A DNA stretch of 64,000 bases from Cytospora piceicola (GCA_023375675.1 JALQBC010000005.1:744001-808000), one strand, 5' to 3'; counted from the stretch's first letter, positions 44,161 through 57,308 are shown. Program-made: numbers and translations. Notes: generated from the letters alone by a model not told the origin.

Positions 44161-45024
44161 TCATCCGCACGCACCCTTCTCATCCCACCTCTTACTCACA
44201 GGGACGCTCCCGTCCGGCTCCCACAGGCACCCCCTCACCCCCCTCCACACAGCCTCGACGATCCTCCTCCGGGGCAGCAGCCTCGGGAACACGACGACGA
44301 CGTCCTCCTCCCCGTCCACGACCACCACCAGGTAGTACCTCACCGCGAACCCCCGGAACGCCTCGTTGATCAGCACGTCGCGGATCTTCTCGGTCGGTAT
44401 GAACCGCGTCCCCGCGCGCCAGCTCGCCAGGTAGCTCCCGCCCGTCGAGCTGGTTTGGATGCCCAGCCCGCGCAGCACGAGGAGCGACTCGGTGGTGTGG
44501 ATGCGCAGGGTCGTCAGGTAGAGGAGCGCGGCGCACAGCGGGAGGAGGAGGTACGTGGGCAGGGAGGAGGCGAGGTTCTGGAAGGCCTGGCCTAGGGGCG
44601 AGAGGTGCACGGCGCGGAGGATGTAGCCGGCCCAGTCGGTTATGAACCAGGTAGAGGGCGGTTGATTGTTGTTGTTGTTGTAATTATAATTGGTTGTGGA
44701 GCCGTCCCCGTTCCCACTGACGACAATGCTGCTCTCATGGAGTAATCGGATGTGTTCGTTGGACGACACAATGGTCATGATGTTTGCCGCCGTCGGCGTG
44801 GCGGCTGCGATGTTCGTAGCATGTGCATGGCGGTAGTAAGGCGAGAGCGTCCATGCCGAGTACAGGAGCAACAATACGGATAGGCTGAGGAGGATGCGCA
44901 ACAGGAAGACGATAGCGAGGAGGATGCGTAGTGACAGGGTCGTAGAGGGGCACGTCGATACGGTGAACTTGGCCGTCGTGGGAGATGGGCGGCGTACGTG
45001 GAGCTGCGGCGCGGTAGTGAGCAT
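44161..45024 (-). CDS. PIG-H/Gpi15 subunit of GPI N-acetylglucosaminyltransferase
   Basis: Subunit of the ER-membrane complex that adds GlcNAc to phosphatidylinositol, the first step of GPI-anchor synthesis. Single exon, 287 residues from the ATG at 45024; the frame extends further upstream but without an ATG. Two hydrophobic stretches (ILLAIVFLLRILLSLSVLLLLYS and SLPTYLLLPLCAALLYLTTL) precede the PIG-H domain: ESLLVLRGLGIQTSSTGG, RFIPTEKIRDVLINEAFRGF, VRYYLVVVV and LPRRRIVEAVWRGVRG. A fungal-specific low-complexity insert (YNYNNNNNQ) lies in the lumen-side loop. The domain order fits Gpi15 with its usual membrane hairpin. Convergent with the Pus3 gene, 124 bases apart. Confidence 0.9.
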   Translation of the reverse strand: MLTTAPQLHVRRPSPTTAKFTVSTCPSTTLSLRILLAIVFLLRILLSLSVLLLLYSAWTLSPYYRHAHATNIAAATPTAANIMTIVSSNEHIRLLHESSIVVSGNGDGSTTNYNYNNNNNQPPSTWFITDWAGYILRAVHLSPLGQAFQNLASSLPTYLLLPLCAALLYLTTLRIHTTESLLVLRGLGIQTSSTGGSYLASWRAGTRFIPTEKIRDVLINEAFRGFAVRYYLVVVVDGEEDVVVVFPRLLPRRRIVEAVWRGVRGCLWEPDGSVPVSKRWDEKGACG

Positions 45025-46830
45025 GGTGCCGGCGTCGCGAGCTTTGGGAAGCTCTTGGTTGGGAGGCAAGGCAAGGCCTCGAGGGCATGCATGTATATGA
45101 AGCTGTCACAAGCCCCGGGCTCGAACGCAGCTTGATTGCCGGATTTCTTGTAGTCTGGCTGTTCTTGCGAGCGCGCATGCATAAGATCAATATCCCATCT
45201 TGAGAAAGAGAAAACCCCCTGGAGCGATCGACAGGAACAGGGTTGTCCCTATGTCACTCCCATTGACTGCACGCAAATGGAGCCAAGGATGCAGTCGCGT
45301 TTTGGCAATTGAGCTTGAAGCGGGCGACGGGATGACGCGGACGTCATTCGGCTGTGCCGTGGCGCGGGAAGTGTTGGGGTAATATAAAGCTACCGGAAAG
45401 CAGATTTAACGGCTGTAATGGCCTATTTGGTACGAAGGCTCACAATATTCTCACCCCACTATTCCATTTCCATAAGAACCCCACGACGGTGCCCAGCGCG
45501 AGTGCTGCAGTGGCCACCCACTCGCTTGGGTAACCAGCGATGCTGTGCTGTGGCCCGAAGCCGCGAAGACGATACCTTAGGGAGGCTTCACTCTGCAGGG
45601 GCGTCTTCACTGCGATTCGGCGTGCTGGATCACACTGTCTTGGGTTTGGGGTAAAGAGGAGAGATGGGGATGTCAACTTCCTTTTTGTCTTTTTCTTCTT
45701 CTTTTGATTGTCGATGCTCTCTTGTGTCAGTGTGATCAATTGTCATATCTTTTATTTGGTGTGCTGTATGTAGCTGCATCACCCTCAGAAGGTTGCCACT
45801 GTAAGACCCTGTAACCAACAAAACTGCAAAGGTTGAGTGTTCGAGAGCACTAACTACGGATCCTTTTTTCTTAAGGCCAGTCGAAACAAATAGGTCGTGT
45901 TACAACATACCAAGCTCCTGCTTCAAAGAGCTTGGAAATACCTTGAAAAGAAACCGTGTATTTTATGCCGCCTTAACTAACTAAACTACCTAATGCTAAA
46001 CATCCTTCTCCCATTCTCCTCCACCATTCCTCCACTGCCTGCCACTGTCACCCATACTGCAGCGAGAGACAAAACGGAGCAGCATAAACAACTTCAAGGA
46101 TATAAAAGGCTTGTCGAAAGAAGACGCCGTGAGGCAGCATTATAGATGTTCAAACCCGAGCTGACCTTTTACTGGTAGGCTTTTGTGTTTTTGTTCTGTG
46201 CCAGGGCCATCTGTATATGTTCTGTGCATGTTGCCGTCATTGCTTTTCATTTCCCCTGTTCCTCCCACTCGGTCATCATCATGAAGAAGGCAAAATAACA
46301 TATACAACAGGGTTCGCCTGTCCATATTCCCTCCCCTCTGTCTTTCCTTTCCTTCCTTTCCTTCCTTTAGGCTACTTGGCCATCGGTCATCACATCGTAA
46401 GGCTCAAGAGCCAAGGGATATTCTTCAGATATTGGAAATAATGTGTGAAATAGAAGCTTTAAAAAAAATGCAAGCGTGCGAACAGGAAAAGATACAGGTA
46501 TCTGAGTGAATGATGAGAAAATGTACAAGACTGTTGCCCTGGAATATGCGAGAGTAGAGCTCAAAAACCAATAAAAGCTCTTGTGAGGATTTTTGATTTT
46601 TGATCTCTGGGGGCCAACTCGTGGCTCCGTCATCGAGGATCTGGTATCAAATGCGCAGAATCAAATCAAAGCAGGACGCCAGCCGCCATGCATAAACGAA
46701 AGATGCCAGAAACAGAAGCCAACCAATCAATGGGGACGACCAAGCCAAAACAGAAAAGACTAAAAAGCATAACATGACATGACATACAACATAAAATAGA
46801 GAAAGAAACATGTCAAATCTGGGCCAGAAT
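45025..46830. other. 1.8-kb intergenic region, no supported gene
   Basis: Promoter of the PIG-H gene and the 3' region of the large WD40 gene, both on the minus strand. CT-rich stretches (about 46341-46371, CCTTTCCTTCC-like) are present. No frame with family resemblance. Confidence 0.6.
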
Positions 46831-49800
46831 TTAGATCATCTTCTGGCTCAGATCAAACTCCTCCCTCATCGTCTTGCCGTCGATAGGCGACATCAGCTCG
46901 CGGTTGTGGTAGCTGACGGGAGGGCCCTTGGGGGCGTGGATGCTCTCGTATGGCATCTCGACCGGCGACTTGGTCCGGCTCACGACGCTCGAGTTGTTGC
47001 GGCTCCGGCTCCCGCTCCTCATCCGCTCCGTCGCCCGGGAAATGCGTCCCGCGATGCTGTTGTCGATGCTGCTCCGGCCGCGGTTGTGGCCACGGGGGTT
47101 GGGCGGCGCAATGACGGGGATTGTCGTCTCGGAGAGGGGCTGGACGCTGTGGCCGTACTCGGGCTGGGAGTTCTGGTCGTCGCTGTCCATGACGATCTCG
47201 ATTGATCCCGAAGTCTTGCCCCCGTATACGACGGGTGGCTTTCCTCCATGCGCAAAAGGCAGAGGCGCCGGCGGGGGTGGCGGCGGGATAGCCAAGTGCT
47301 GAAGCTCCTTCAGGAAGGGAGGTGGTGGAGGTGGGGGTGGGATTTGATCCGCATTCGAAGGGCGACGGGATTGTCTGCCAACATAGTTGTCGTCCATAAC
47401 CCCGTCAATGGTGCGGTTGTACTTCGACGAGTGCGCGTCAGGAGTACTCAGCTTCCTGAGAGACTGTCCCCTGGCGAGTCTGCTTGGACCCGAATTGCCG
47501 TCGCCTTGGAGTGCCCGTGGCACCACCGGCTCCTCAGGCGGCGCAGACATGCAGCGCTGGATGGTGGGCCGGGAAGGCGGCTGGTAGACGGTAGAAGGCA
47601 GCAGGGTAAGTGTTTCGGCAGCAGCTGGTGGTTTGCTTTCCTGCGGCGAGTTCTGGCGTGATCCCTGTTGCGAAACAGGTGACTCAGCCTGAGCAAACGT
47701 CAAAGGAATAGGCGGGACCGGTTCCTCGGGACTGATTTCTCTCTGGCTGTCCATGACCAGGCGCATCGCTTTGGGAGTTGCCGGCAGTCCGATGAAAGGA
47801 CGCGTAGGCTGCTGCGCGTACATGCTCCTCTTCTCCGGCTCGGCGGTGCGGCTTCGAGGTGGTAGCTCCTTGGGCTGGACGAACGTAGTGCTGGGAAGCT
47901 CGAAGGCAGTTGGCGCACGGGAAATGCTCATGCCAGCGAAGGCGGGGGAGAACTGGTCAGGATGAGGGATAGGAGGAGCCAACGGACGCTTGGCAAGGGA
48001 CTTGCGGCGTTCTTCGAGTTCCCGAGCTGCGGCTTCCTTCTTGAGCTGACGCTCATCCTTGATGGCTCTTAAGTCTCCGGCGTGTCCTTGAACGACGAAC
48101 TCCACGCGCGGAGTATGCGACCTGGTCTCTGCGGACTCCTTTGGCTTAGAGGGCTCCAGAGCCACGAACAAACCGGGAGAGGGTTCACGGGATTTGCTTC
48201 CGCCACGTGACTGGGCCTTCCTGCTGCGGAACCGGGCTTGATCCTCCTTGGCCCTTCTGTAGTCCTCTTCGTCTTCAGAGCCGTAGTAATGCTGTCCTAC
48301 GGCTGACATAGGGACAGGCGACGATGGGGAGCGGGGGGCTGAGCCCTGTCGGTCGTTGCTACGTCCACGAGAAATGTCAAGAGGGGGAGGTCGGCTCGAA
48401 CCTCGACGAACTCTGCTTCTGGATGAAGCGCGGACAGTGCTGGCCTTGCGTACGGTGTTAGGATCCTCGTAATCCCGGCCTTGTCCATCATACCTGGCCT
48501 CGTTGTACTTGGAAGTGCTCAAATTCAGCAAGTCTTCTGGAGACATGGGGACTGGAGACGTGGGGGATCGTTTGCCAGCTCTGGGGGTGTACCCTCGAGA
48601 CTCGGTGCGGCCACGATCACTAGACCGCTCTCTAGAATCACCCTTCCGCGTTCCGCTACTTGCGCGGCTGGTGTTGCGTCCTTCCCTGCTACCAGCACGC
48701 GAACGAACCTTGGCTGCTTCCAAGCTGTTAATGTAGTCGTCGAGGCTTCTGCCTCCTTGATGGTCACGGTGAGCTGACCTGGCAACGCTGGAGGTAGCGG
48801 AAGCTGACGTAGCAGAGCTGGCGATCGACCCTGGACCACGGCGCCTACTGGGCCAATGGAAGCGAGTAGACGATGCGACTGACTGCTCCGGAGATGCTAC
48901 GTCACTGGCACCTGCGTTGAGGGACTGGAGCTGCATTTCGATACCAGTAGGGATGCGCTCGCGAGGCCCATTGCGGCTCCTCCGGCCATTTTGCATAAGC
49001 GCTGCCAAGGATTCAGGAGATGGAGATGGTGGAGGAGCTTCCTTCCTACGATGAGAAGTTCTCATCATTGATGGGCTAGCCGTAGCAGCCCTATCCAGCG
49101 ATAGACCCAAGTAGAGGTGTTTTTCATCCATGGAATTCTTCGGTTTGTGACTAGGCTTGGCAGGAGTGTCAGTGGGTGGGGTGAGGGCATCAATTGCTTC
49201 GGAACGCTGTGTGCTAGGCATCCGTGAAGAATTACGCAGGTTGGCATCGCTTGGCATCTCTCCAATGGAAGGAAGTCGTCCACGGCCAAAGTTGCTCGTC
49301 TGTGAGCGTGCCGTAGTCGGAGTGTTGAACGTGCTGCGATTTGACGGCCTGAGGAAGGCAGTGGTCATGTCCTCGCCTCTCGGGGAAATAGCCGACTCGG
49401 CAATGGGAGTGACACCGGCGGCGATGGGTGTTTGGCCGCCATCGTTGGATGAGAAAAATTTGGACTTCGTGTTCTGGTCGCCGAAGGAGGTGATAAGCTT
49501 CAATGCAGATGTCTTTGCGATACTGCGCTGAGGGCCACGGTTGAGACCAGGAGGTGACAGCGGAGGACTGAGGACTTCGGGGATGCTGGGATTCATGGAT
49601 GTGTTGATACTCTGGAACGTGACCTGCTGGGCAGATGGCGATGACCAGGGCTCGTCGGACTCCTTTCCAGAGCAGGCGAAGCTAAAATTTGGTCAGTAAG
49701 AGCGTTACTTGAGTCTTCGGGTCTTTCAAACTCACCATCGAATTGCCAGCTGCTGATGCCCATGCTGAACTGCCCATTCTCCCCACTTCTTGACAATCTG

Positions 49801-52041
49801 CGCCTGCCGCTCCCACACAGCTGGGAAGTAGATGCAAGTCAGGATCAGAGCCTCGAGATACTTCTTGTGGGAAATATAAACTTCAATCGCGTCGGTCTGG
49901 TCCCCCATGCCAATCATAATCGTCACTGCTGAGTGAATATCGCCATTCTCGAGAAGACGTTGGACATATGCCAGTCCAAGCTTGTGTTGCGCTGCCGAGC
50001 CGCCAATTCCACTCAGCGCCAAAAGCATCCAGTCCGAAGAAGTCATGTTCTCGGAGCTTGTGGCCATGATATCCGGATCGATGTCACCCAGCCATTTCGA
50101 AAGGAGAATCCGACCCGGTGACCCTTGTGGGTGCCGGCTCAACTCATCCCTCACCAAATCTTCAGCCTCTTTCGTCCACCCAAAGATTGTGCAGAGCATA
50201 TGCCGTCGAAGGTCATCGTTTGTCAGGCAACTGCTGTCAACCATGGGTGATCGCTTGTATGGTACATCGCTGAGACGGCTGCGGGTGAACTTGAACAGGT
50301 CCGATACTTTAGAGTCCTCGGGACTTCGCGGGACCTCATGTCGCAAACGAGAAGGCCTGTGTCGGGCACGGCTGGTTGATGAGCCCATGGAGATCGAGCT
50401 CAGGCTGCTCGTGGAGTATGAAGAGCTATCCCGCGCTTTCCTTTCTTGAGGAATATTCGATGATTGGATGGAAGAGCCGGCTGAAATATAGGTATTCTCA
50501 GTCAGACCTCGGGATCGGGTTGATCCTTGGTAGCGACCCGGAGTTCGTGAGCTAGTCGAGGACATGTCGGAGACTCCACTCTGACTAGACGCTGGGCTTG
50601 CTGTTCTATAAGGGTCCTCGTCAGATGACAGATGCATATCCCCTGCTCTGGCGATTCTAGCCATTGGAGGGGCAGGATCATCGTCGCTTTCAGAAATATC
50701 TGCACTGATTTGGATCGAGCCCATCTCAGAGTCGGAAGCGTTGGCTGCCCCTTTTTCCTGCTCCTCGATGGAAACTGGGGGAGATGGAGGAAGTAAGTTG
50801 GCAGGATGCTGTACGTTAGCAACCATCATGGCGGGGGCGTTGAGGTCGAACTGCTGGACAGTGTTGTTGGCTCCGAGAGTAAAGAGACTGGCTCCCGGCC
50901 CGTATACTGCCAACCCCTTGATGTGCTCCAACGTTGGTATCTTGTCATATGTAACATGTTTGGTACGTACATCCCAAGATAGAGTCTCCCTGTTGTACAC
51001 ATATCATCAGTCATGTTCACAGTGAAAGGACCGGAACGACTAGTTGAAATTACTCACGATTCGGTGTGCTGGATGATTCTTCCGTTTTTAGACCAGCCCA
51101 TCCAATTGGGCCCAGTCAGGTAATTCTCGGATTTTCTGAGAATGCGTACGACTTTTGCAGGATCCGCGCTGTTGAAGGCCTTGGATACACTCCAGACCCT
51201 CGAATCCCCATCATTGGTCTGGACTGCAAGCATGTCAGACTTTTGTCGAGACGAAGATGCATGCCAGCTTAGCGAGACAATCGGCGAGGGGCCTCTGGAA
51301 GTTGTCAGATTGTGCAAAATTGTGAACCTCGGCTGCAGAGTTGCGACGAGCAGAGAACCGTTTTGGTATCTACATCACAGTTAGAATAAATATTTTCTCT
51401 CAGGGACAATTGGTAAGCCACTAACCCAATCGCAAATGTTCGACAATCTGCCGATGGTGCCAATGCTGTCACGGCTATTTGGTCGATCGTCCTGGCGGAG
51501 ATGTGCTCCGATGTCGTCGGCTCAAAGAGTATAATGTTGCCCTGCGTATTACCTGTGTCACTGCTATTAGCCAGACTCAAGGGATGGGCGAACCCTCGCG
51601 CAGCAACTGTCACTCACCAAAAGCGACATTGCCGTTCCTCATCCAGGCGGCAACGGTCAAATGCTCATACGACGCAAAACGGGCCACTTCCTCTCCCGAC
51701 ATTATATCCCATACTATCGCCGTTTGACCTGCATCGTAACTGACCACTAGCCTGCCAGCTCCCAATTCGCTTTGGTTGTCGACAGCCAAGATCTGCACTT
51801 CTTCGGAGTGGCGGGAGAACCTCCGCTCTATGGTGAGTGTATCGTGGTGGCAACAAACAACCGAGTTGCCCTGGGCATAGAGAAACATGGAAGCGGTCGC
51901 CGCGGTCGGGTCGAAGTATCGAAGTATCGGGTTTGGGGACATCTTGAAATCCTCCATGGCTGTCCCTTTACTCCTCGAGGATAGTGGAGTCGAGGTCAAA
52001 TGGCCTCTCGAGGGCCTCGCTGAGGTGGCCATGCCGGACAT
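46831..52041 (-). CDS. Large WD40/alpha-solenoid protein with disordered Pro/Ser-rich tail, function unknown
   Basis: Five exons: 51618-52041, 51426-51552, 51058-51369, 49736-50989 and 46831-49681. Introns are 65, 56, 68 and 54 bp, all GT..AG with continuous phase. The product is 1655 residues. Residues 1 to about 330 form a WD40 propeller (LVVSYDAGQTAIVWDIMSG, SRVWSVSKAF, ETLSWDVRTKHVTYD, SLFTLGANNTVQQFDL). An acidic/Ser linker follows. A helical-repeat segment then runs to about residue 710: DEDPYR.., HMLCTIFGWTKEAEDLVRDEL, YVQRLLENGDIHSAVTIMIGMG, AIEVYISHKKYLEALILTCI. WD40 plus solenoid is the architecture of coat and SEA/nuclear-pore scaffolds and of Gemin5-like proteins. The last ~900 residues are disordered, with Arg/Ser blocks, a charged coiled-coil-like patch (KKEAAARELEERRKSLAKR) and two polyproline runs. 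I do not recognise the orthologue. Confidence 0.85.
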
Positions 52042-53569
52042 GATATGCTTCGCTTACAATCTTAAGAAGTGGCAGACAGTTAGTCGGAAGGTTGCATGAG
52101 GCAGGTGTTTCCCCTCCTCGGGGAGAGTTTGCACGCGACCCGGGTTTCTCGAAGACTGACGGAATACGGGGCGCACGAAAGATGTCTCACATACCAGGCG
52201 GTAGGGAAAGAATACCCTCCGAGTGTTGCAACGAACCAAAGTCGGGCGGTGAGGCTACACGGTAGGACCTTGGATCATCACATGGAACAACTAGATGTCC
52301 GTTCCCGGACGAGTCCGTCCTCCACGTTCGGTTGTCTCAGATATGCCGAGTCCCCAATATATGGCACGCGGTGAGGAGTTGACCAAGAAAGTACGGCTGT
52401 TGTACCCGGGGGGGATACTTGTGTCGCGCTGGTAGCGTGGGCGCTTTCCTTTTCCTGCCTCTCGACGTCGATCCCGGGGTGTGAATGGGCAAAAAGAAAA
52501 GAGGAAAGAGGAGAAAAAAGAACCGATGGTAAATAGACAAGATGGCGGGGGGCGTGAGGTTATGTCAGGTACAGCAAGACTCAAGTCGCACAACTGCGAT
52601 ATCAAACGGTCGTTAAGGCGCAAGAGATATGTAAGTGAGCGGCAACGATTTCCTGGTGATAAGTTACCCGCCTTGTGGGCGGGAGCGGCAGGATTCAAGG
52701 TTCGCCGGATCTCGCGAGCGTCTCAGGCGCTTGTTCTCTCGCAACAATGCCTCTCTATTGTTCACACTCGCTGATGAGGAAGTCTCATTCAGGTCTGAGT
52801 CGCAAGAACGCAAGAGATACAGAACAAGGGCAAAAATTGCAACAAAAAAACTTGAGGGAGGGGGAGGAAAGACACATCAGGGACAGTCGGAGAGGTGTGT
52901 GGGCTGGGATGGCAATAAGTTCGAGAGTCCAGCGCCTAGAGCGACAAGGCCTGGCCTGTCAATGGCCGATCCGGGAAGACATACAAAATTAGAGCTCTCA
53001 TGCCCTTGAAAAGTAGCGTATAGAGAAGCGGAGGTGAATATCAAGCGGGTACGGACCGGCTCATCTGAGGAGGTCTAGCACTGCATGGCAACGGAGAAGT
53101 CAGTACCCCCCCCAGCAGACTTGCAAGGGTTGGGATGGGCCCATGAGAGAAGCCACAGCATGCCAAAGCCAAGGAAGAGAGCAAGCATCAAAAAGAGGAA
53201 AAAGCTGGTGACTCTGATGGATGGAGATGCAGTAGCTTCCATCCTGGTTGGCCTGGATCGTGCTGGGATGTATATGGTACCAGTGGTACCGGTTGGTAGG
53301 CATGTGCCATACGTGCATATACCTACCTACCGTAGTAATTGGCCTCCACTTGTGCTGCATCTCACTGGCCTATTGCTACCACGTACTGGTACCCAGGTAT
53401 CTTTATAGTCTACATATCATAATACCTCTGTAAGATGATCATTTCCCAGGCCAATTGAACAGGACAATTTGTCTGCTCACGTTTCTTCTCATCAAAGCCA
53501 CGATATGACTTTCATCGTTGGCCAGTTGTTGTCCCTCTCCTGGACTTGTTGAGGCCTAAAGGACGGACG

Positions 53570-54043
53570 ATGGCCGCTGGCCGCTGGCTTTTGCTCAGGA
53601 TGTTGTCCATGTTTGTCTGCGTATTGGTGGCCTCCAACACTTTTGGTATACGGTACCTATGGCGTTGGTGGGTTTTGCACAGAAGATGCAAGCACAGTAG
53701 GTCGGGTCCGCAAGTATTCCATACATGGTTGTATTGTACAGTGTGTTTTGCCATCCGTACCTTACATGGATTGCCCAACATCAACCTCGTAGGTATCGTT
53801 TGCGGTCGGTGCTTAGGCTTGCCATTGGCGGGGGTCCACTGTGCTTGCGCCAGCTGGACCCTTGACTTTGACTTTAGCTTGTACATATGGACGAACGGTA
53901 AAGGATTGATATCATGGCAGGATGGTAAAAGTCATGACTCTTCTGCTGCCGCCGTTGGTTGTGACGGTGAAGCCCAGAGAGGAGAAGCAGAGAGCCGGGC
54001 ATCCATGGATCTATCTTGCCGCCTCACTTTTTTTTTACTTTGA
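53570..54043 (+). CDS. Weak candidate: small secreted cysteine-containing protein
   Basis: A 157-codon frame from an ATG. The first residues (MAAGRWLLLRMLSMFVCVLVASNT) resemble a signal peptide. At least nine cysteines follow, some in CxxC or CxC spacing (CTVC, CGRC, CAC). Composition is Trp/Leu-rich with no recognised domain. No supporting splice or homology evidence, so chance is the leading alternative. Confidence 0.2.
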   Translation: MAAGRWLLLRMLSMFVCVLVASNTFGIRYLWRWWVLHRRCKHSRSGPQVFHTWLYCTVCFAIRTLHGLPNINLVGIVCGRCLGLPLAGVHCACASWTLDFDFSLYIWTNGKGLISWQDGKSHDSSAAAVGCDGEAQRGEAESRASMDLSCRLTFFLL

Positions 54044-54060
54044 TGTTGTCATTGTCGCAG

Positions 54061-54101
54061 CCACTGACCACTGACCACTGACCACTGACCACTGACCACT
54101 G
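54061..54101 (+). repeat. 7-bp minisatellite (CCACTGA), about 5.9 copies
   Basis: Five perfect CCACTGA units plus CCACTG, head to tail, in the gene-poor region. Likely to vary between strains. Confidence 0.95.
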
Positions 54102-54183
54102 CCACATGCGCAGGCCGTTTTGGGGGCACCTGGGGCCAGTGGCCCGTCAGCCTGTCAGGCCTGTAAACCGTGGCCCAGTTATG

Positions 54184-54193
54184 TACCTAGGTA
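54184..54193. repeat. Palindrome TACCTAGGTA, copy 7
   Basis: Exact copy, extended here to the perfect 14-bp palindrome TGTACCTAGGTACA. Confidence 0.7.
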
Positions 54194-57100
54194 CATACCT
54201 GTAAATGGTACGAAACACTGAGGTCTTGGGGTGCATCCAGAACTGCAGTGGGGTGGGGTGGGGGGGGGCCCAGCAAGAAATGTTGGAGAGAAGCTTCCCT
54301 AGTGGCCGGGAGCTTAGCCGCCGAAGGCTCGTCTCTCTGCAGGGTATGTGGGGCTAATATGTGTCGCCTTGCCAATCAGAGCCGCAAGACACCTTTTGAT
54401 CACAATCGACGCGCCGGTATTGACCGGGCCTCCCCTGTATTTTCACATCCCCCGCCCACGCATTGCTCAACTTCCTCTTCATCTTGTCCTATCACCATCA
54501 CCATCACCCATATCACCATCAAAAAGCCCATTGTTCGCTTCCCTCGTCACCCATCACTGATCATCAGTTCGTACGGACAAGCCACGGGGAATTGTCATTT
54601 CGGCTTGTGTACTTGGGTCTCGTTCTGAATCACTGATTCACTGTGCTTGTTTGCTTGTATTTCTCGCCGCAGACCGGAATCCTTGCGACCTCGATGACTT
54701 CGATGACTTCGATTGACCTCGAGTTGAATCCGACTCGACACCATGCCATTGTGCTGCTCTCTCCCTTGCCTGGTCATGTGCTCGACGCCGCTAGGGATCC
54801 TACATGGTCCCTCGTGACTCTTGGGCTTGTGGGATCCTCGCCCAGCGGCAATATGCTCAGCTCGATCATCACTTGCAATCAGAGCCAACACGTCCCGTGA
54901 CCGTGACCGGTCAGTCCAAGCGGTGGGAACTTTGTCAGTATCGTCAGTATCGTCAGTACTGTGCACACCCAATCGACGATTACTACATTACCATCCCAGT
55001 ATCTACATACACTGCATACATGGTGACTATCCGGTGTGCCGAGTAGTTCTCTGGCTGCCGAACCTATATGTCCATGGTACAGATTACACTAGATTGCATC
55101 CAGTGGTATGCCTGCACGGCTTCCACAGCCAACAGCAAGCACGGAAGAAACCTGCCACGACTGGGTTCCAAGGTTCTCAACGGGCATAGATACCCAGAAC
55201 GGACTGGCCGCCCAACATCAAGGTGGCCCATCACCAAAAAGAATGAGATCTCGGCATGCCGCCGCCACCGTCTCGGCGTTAGTTCTCTCCGTTGCAACCG
55301 AGTAAAAGCACCACCGCTGAACCCTTACTTGGTGATAAGTATGGGGCTACTGTCGTCGTAGCTCCTGTCTGCACATGTCGAAACACGACGAACCAAATTT
55401 TCTGGGCATTGTCAAGAGCGACATGGATACACAGACACGCGTGCACGCAGGCACACACTTGTCACCTTGAATCAGATCAACAAGCAGTGTGATGCACACC
55501 TCGCCCTGCCATGCAACCACACGGCACCATTACCGCTTCTGACAAGATCGTCCACCCTCATGGTTGCTGCCCAAGCGTGGACCCTGTGTCGATGGTGATA
55601 AATGATTTTCATCTCATCACATTCGAAGTCCTCCGGGTTCTTCCTCCGATGTCCGCGCCGGTCTCCCAACGGTTTTTCGTCGTTAGTTGATTCGGCCAAG
55701 GGTCGGCAAACGAGTTTCAGGTCGTCCTGACGCTACAACTTGTTCTCGTCGCGGACGCTTCACGACACCAATCTCGGAGCCGAAACCGATTACCGTGAAT
55801 GTACTATCACTGACTTGCGTCCATGGGTATCTGTTCTATCAATCGCGCCATCTCCTTCCTCATTGACTCTCCACGGGCCACCTCTTAGCCTCAACACCAT
55901 CATGCATTGTTTCTCAAAGCGGCGTTAGTCCGTACATGCACGCTTGCTGTGCCCGGCACCGACATCCTGGTCAGCAAGACCGTTGTAGGAAGAGTAGGGA
56001 AGATGGAGCGAGATACCTTCTTTTTATCTCGTACCTCGGACTTGCTTCATGCATTGCTACCTCGTTGGTTTCCTCTGCAGAAGCCGGGGACGCTAGCTCA
56101 GTACCCCGCCACCGTCAGATGAGGCTATTTTCGACATCTTCTGCTCCCAGCTGTGGTGTCACGACATACAGTGCTCGCATGAAGATGAAGTCGGTCAGCA
56201 ACTGCCCGGGCAGCCGCATACAGAGCCAAACTCCTTCGAGGCGCAAAATGGCACCATGTATCACGGCATGAAGCACTGTAACCGTCTTTGTTCACCCCAC
56301 GCATATGGCCAGCAAGTCTCATTTCTAGTAGCAAGTTCGGGCTACAACTTTTCCAGCAAAGATATCCAGTCCATTCCACTAGCCTCATTTCCAGCACTTG
56401 TGCCTTGCAGCTCGTATGCTGTTCGATGGGTTCTAGAAAAATAAGGCATGGCTTAGGCACGGATACACAGATTAAAACCGTGGCGTATTATAAGGTTAGC
56501 ATTGAGCAAAACCATTATGCGCGGACGCGTCAAGAAGTGTACCATCAAGTCCTTGCAAATCCAACAATAATCCTTGACGGCTCTGGTGCTCTAACCCCCT
56601 TCTGGCTTACACGAAGGCGACGTGGTTTCTATACGCAACGATGAGGCACCAGAATCATCGGAATCGCCCATGGCACAACTGGAACTGCATCTACTGGCCT
56701 GAAGGAAGCATCGGATCCGTTCACTTTGTCTTGTCACCTATGTCTCGCTTTGAAGCTATGAGGGTAGTTCGTTCCGGGACCGAAGGACCTGCAGATGCGT
56801 GCATTTATCCCCGTCATTCGAGGCATCTAACCTTGTCTTCCACCAGTGGGAGGCGGGGCAGTCATGTCGTACAGAAAAGTCGACAGGGGTCCTAGTCATC
56901 GACAAAGGCTCTCAGCGTCCGACGACTCGATACTCCATATGGTGCTGCTACTATGCGACTTGATGCCGAGGAGTACTTCCAACAGAACAAGCCTTACAGA
57001 GTAGATGCTTGAAAATTATGGCAAATGTCTTCCCTTGTCGGCCGCAATGCAAAGGGTCATCTGGGATAGCGGGCCTTAAAAACTTCAAGGCTTTCTATCA

Positions 57101-57308
57101 TGACAGTAGGCAATCAGCAACGTTCACTCGTAGGGTTGCAGAAGCTTCCCGAGGTGCATCGACACTTGGAGCTCACCTTCCGGGTTGATGATAGTTCTAC
57201 ATAAAGTACTGCGCGCTTCTTGATGAGTCGGGATAGGAGCTCTTTGCCAAAACTTGCCAGTCCGATCTTCCTCACTTCCTCGATGTAAATCACTGCGGCA
57301 TTACCTGA

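Noticed and set aside
44161..45069. Longer PIG-H start at 45069 (PPNQELPKARDAG...)
   Set aside because: The codon there is TTG; the first ATG in frame is at 45024.
54490..54530. CACCATCACCATCACC-like stretch as a CRISPR-like or coding repeat
   Set aside because: Short, imperfect simple repeat without spacer structure and in a eukaryotic genome.
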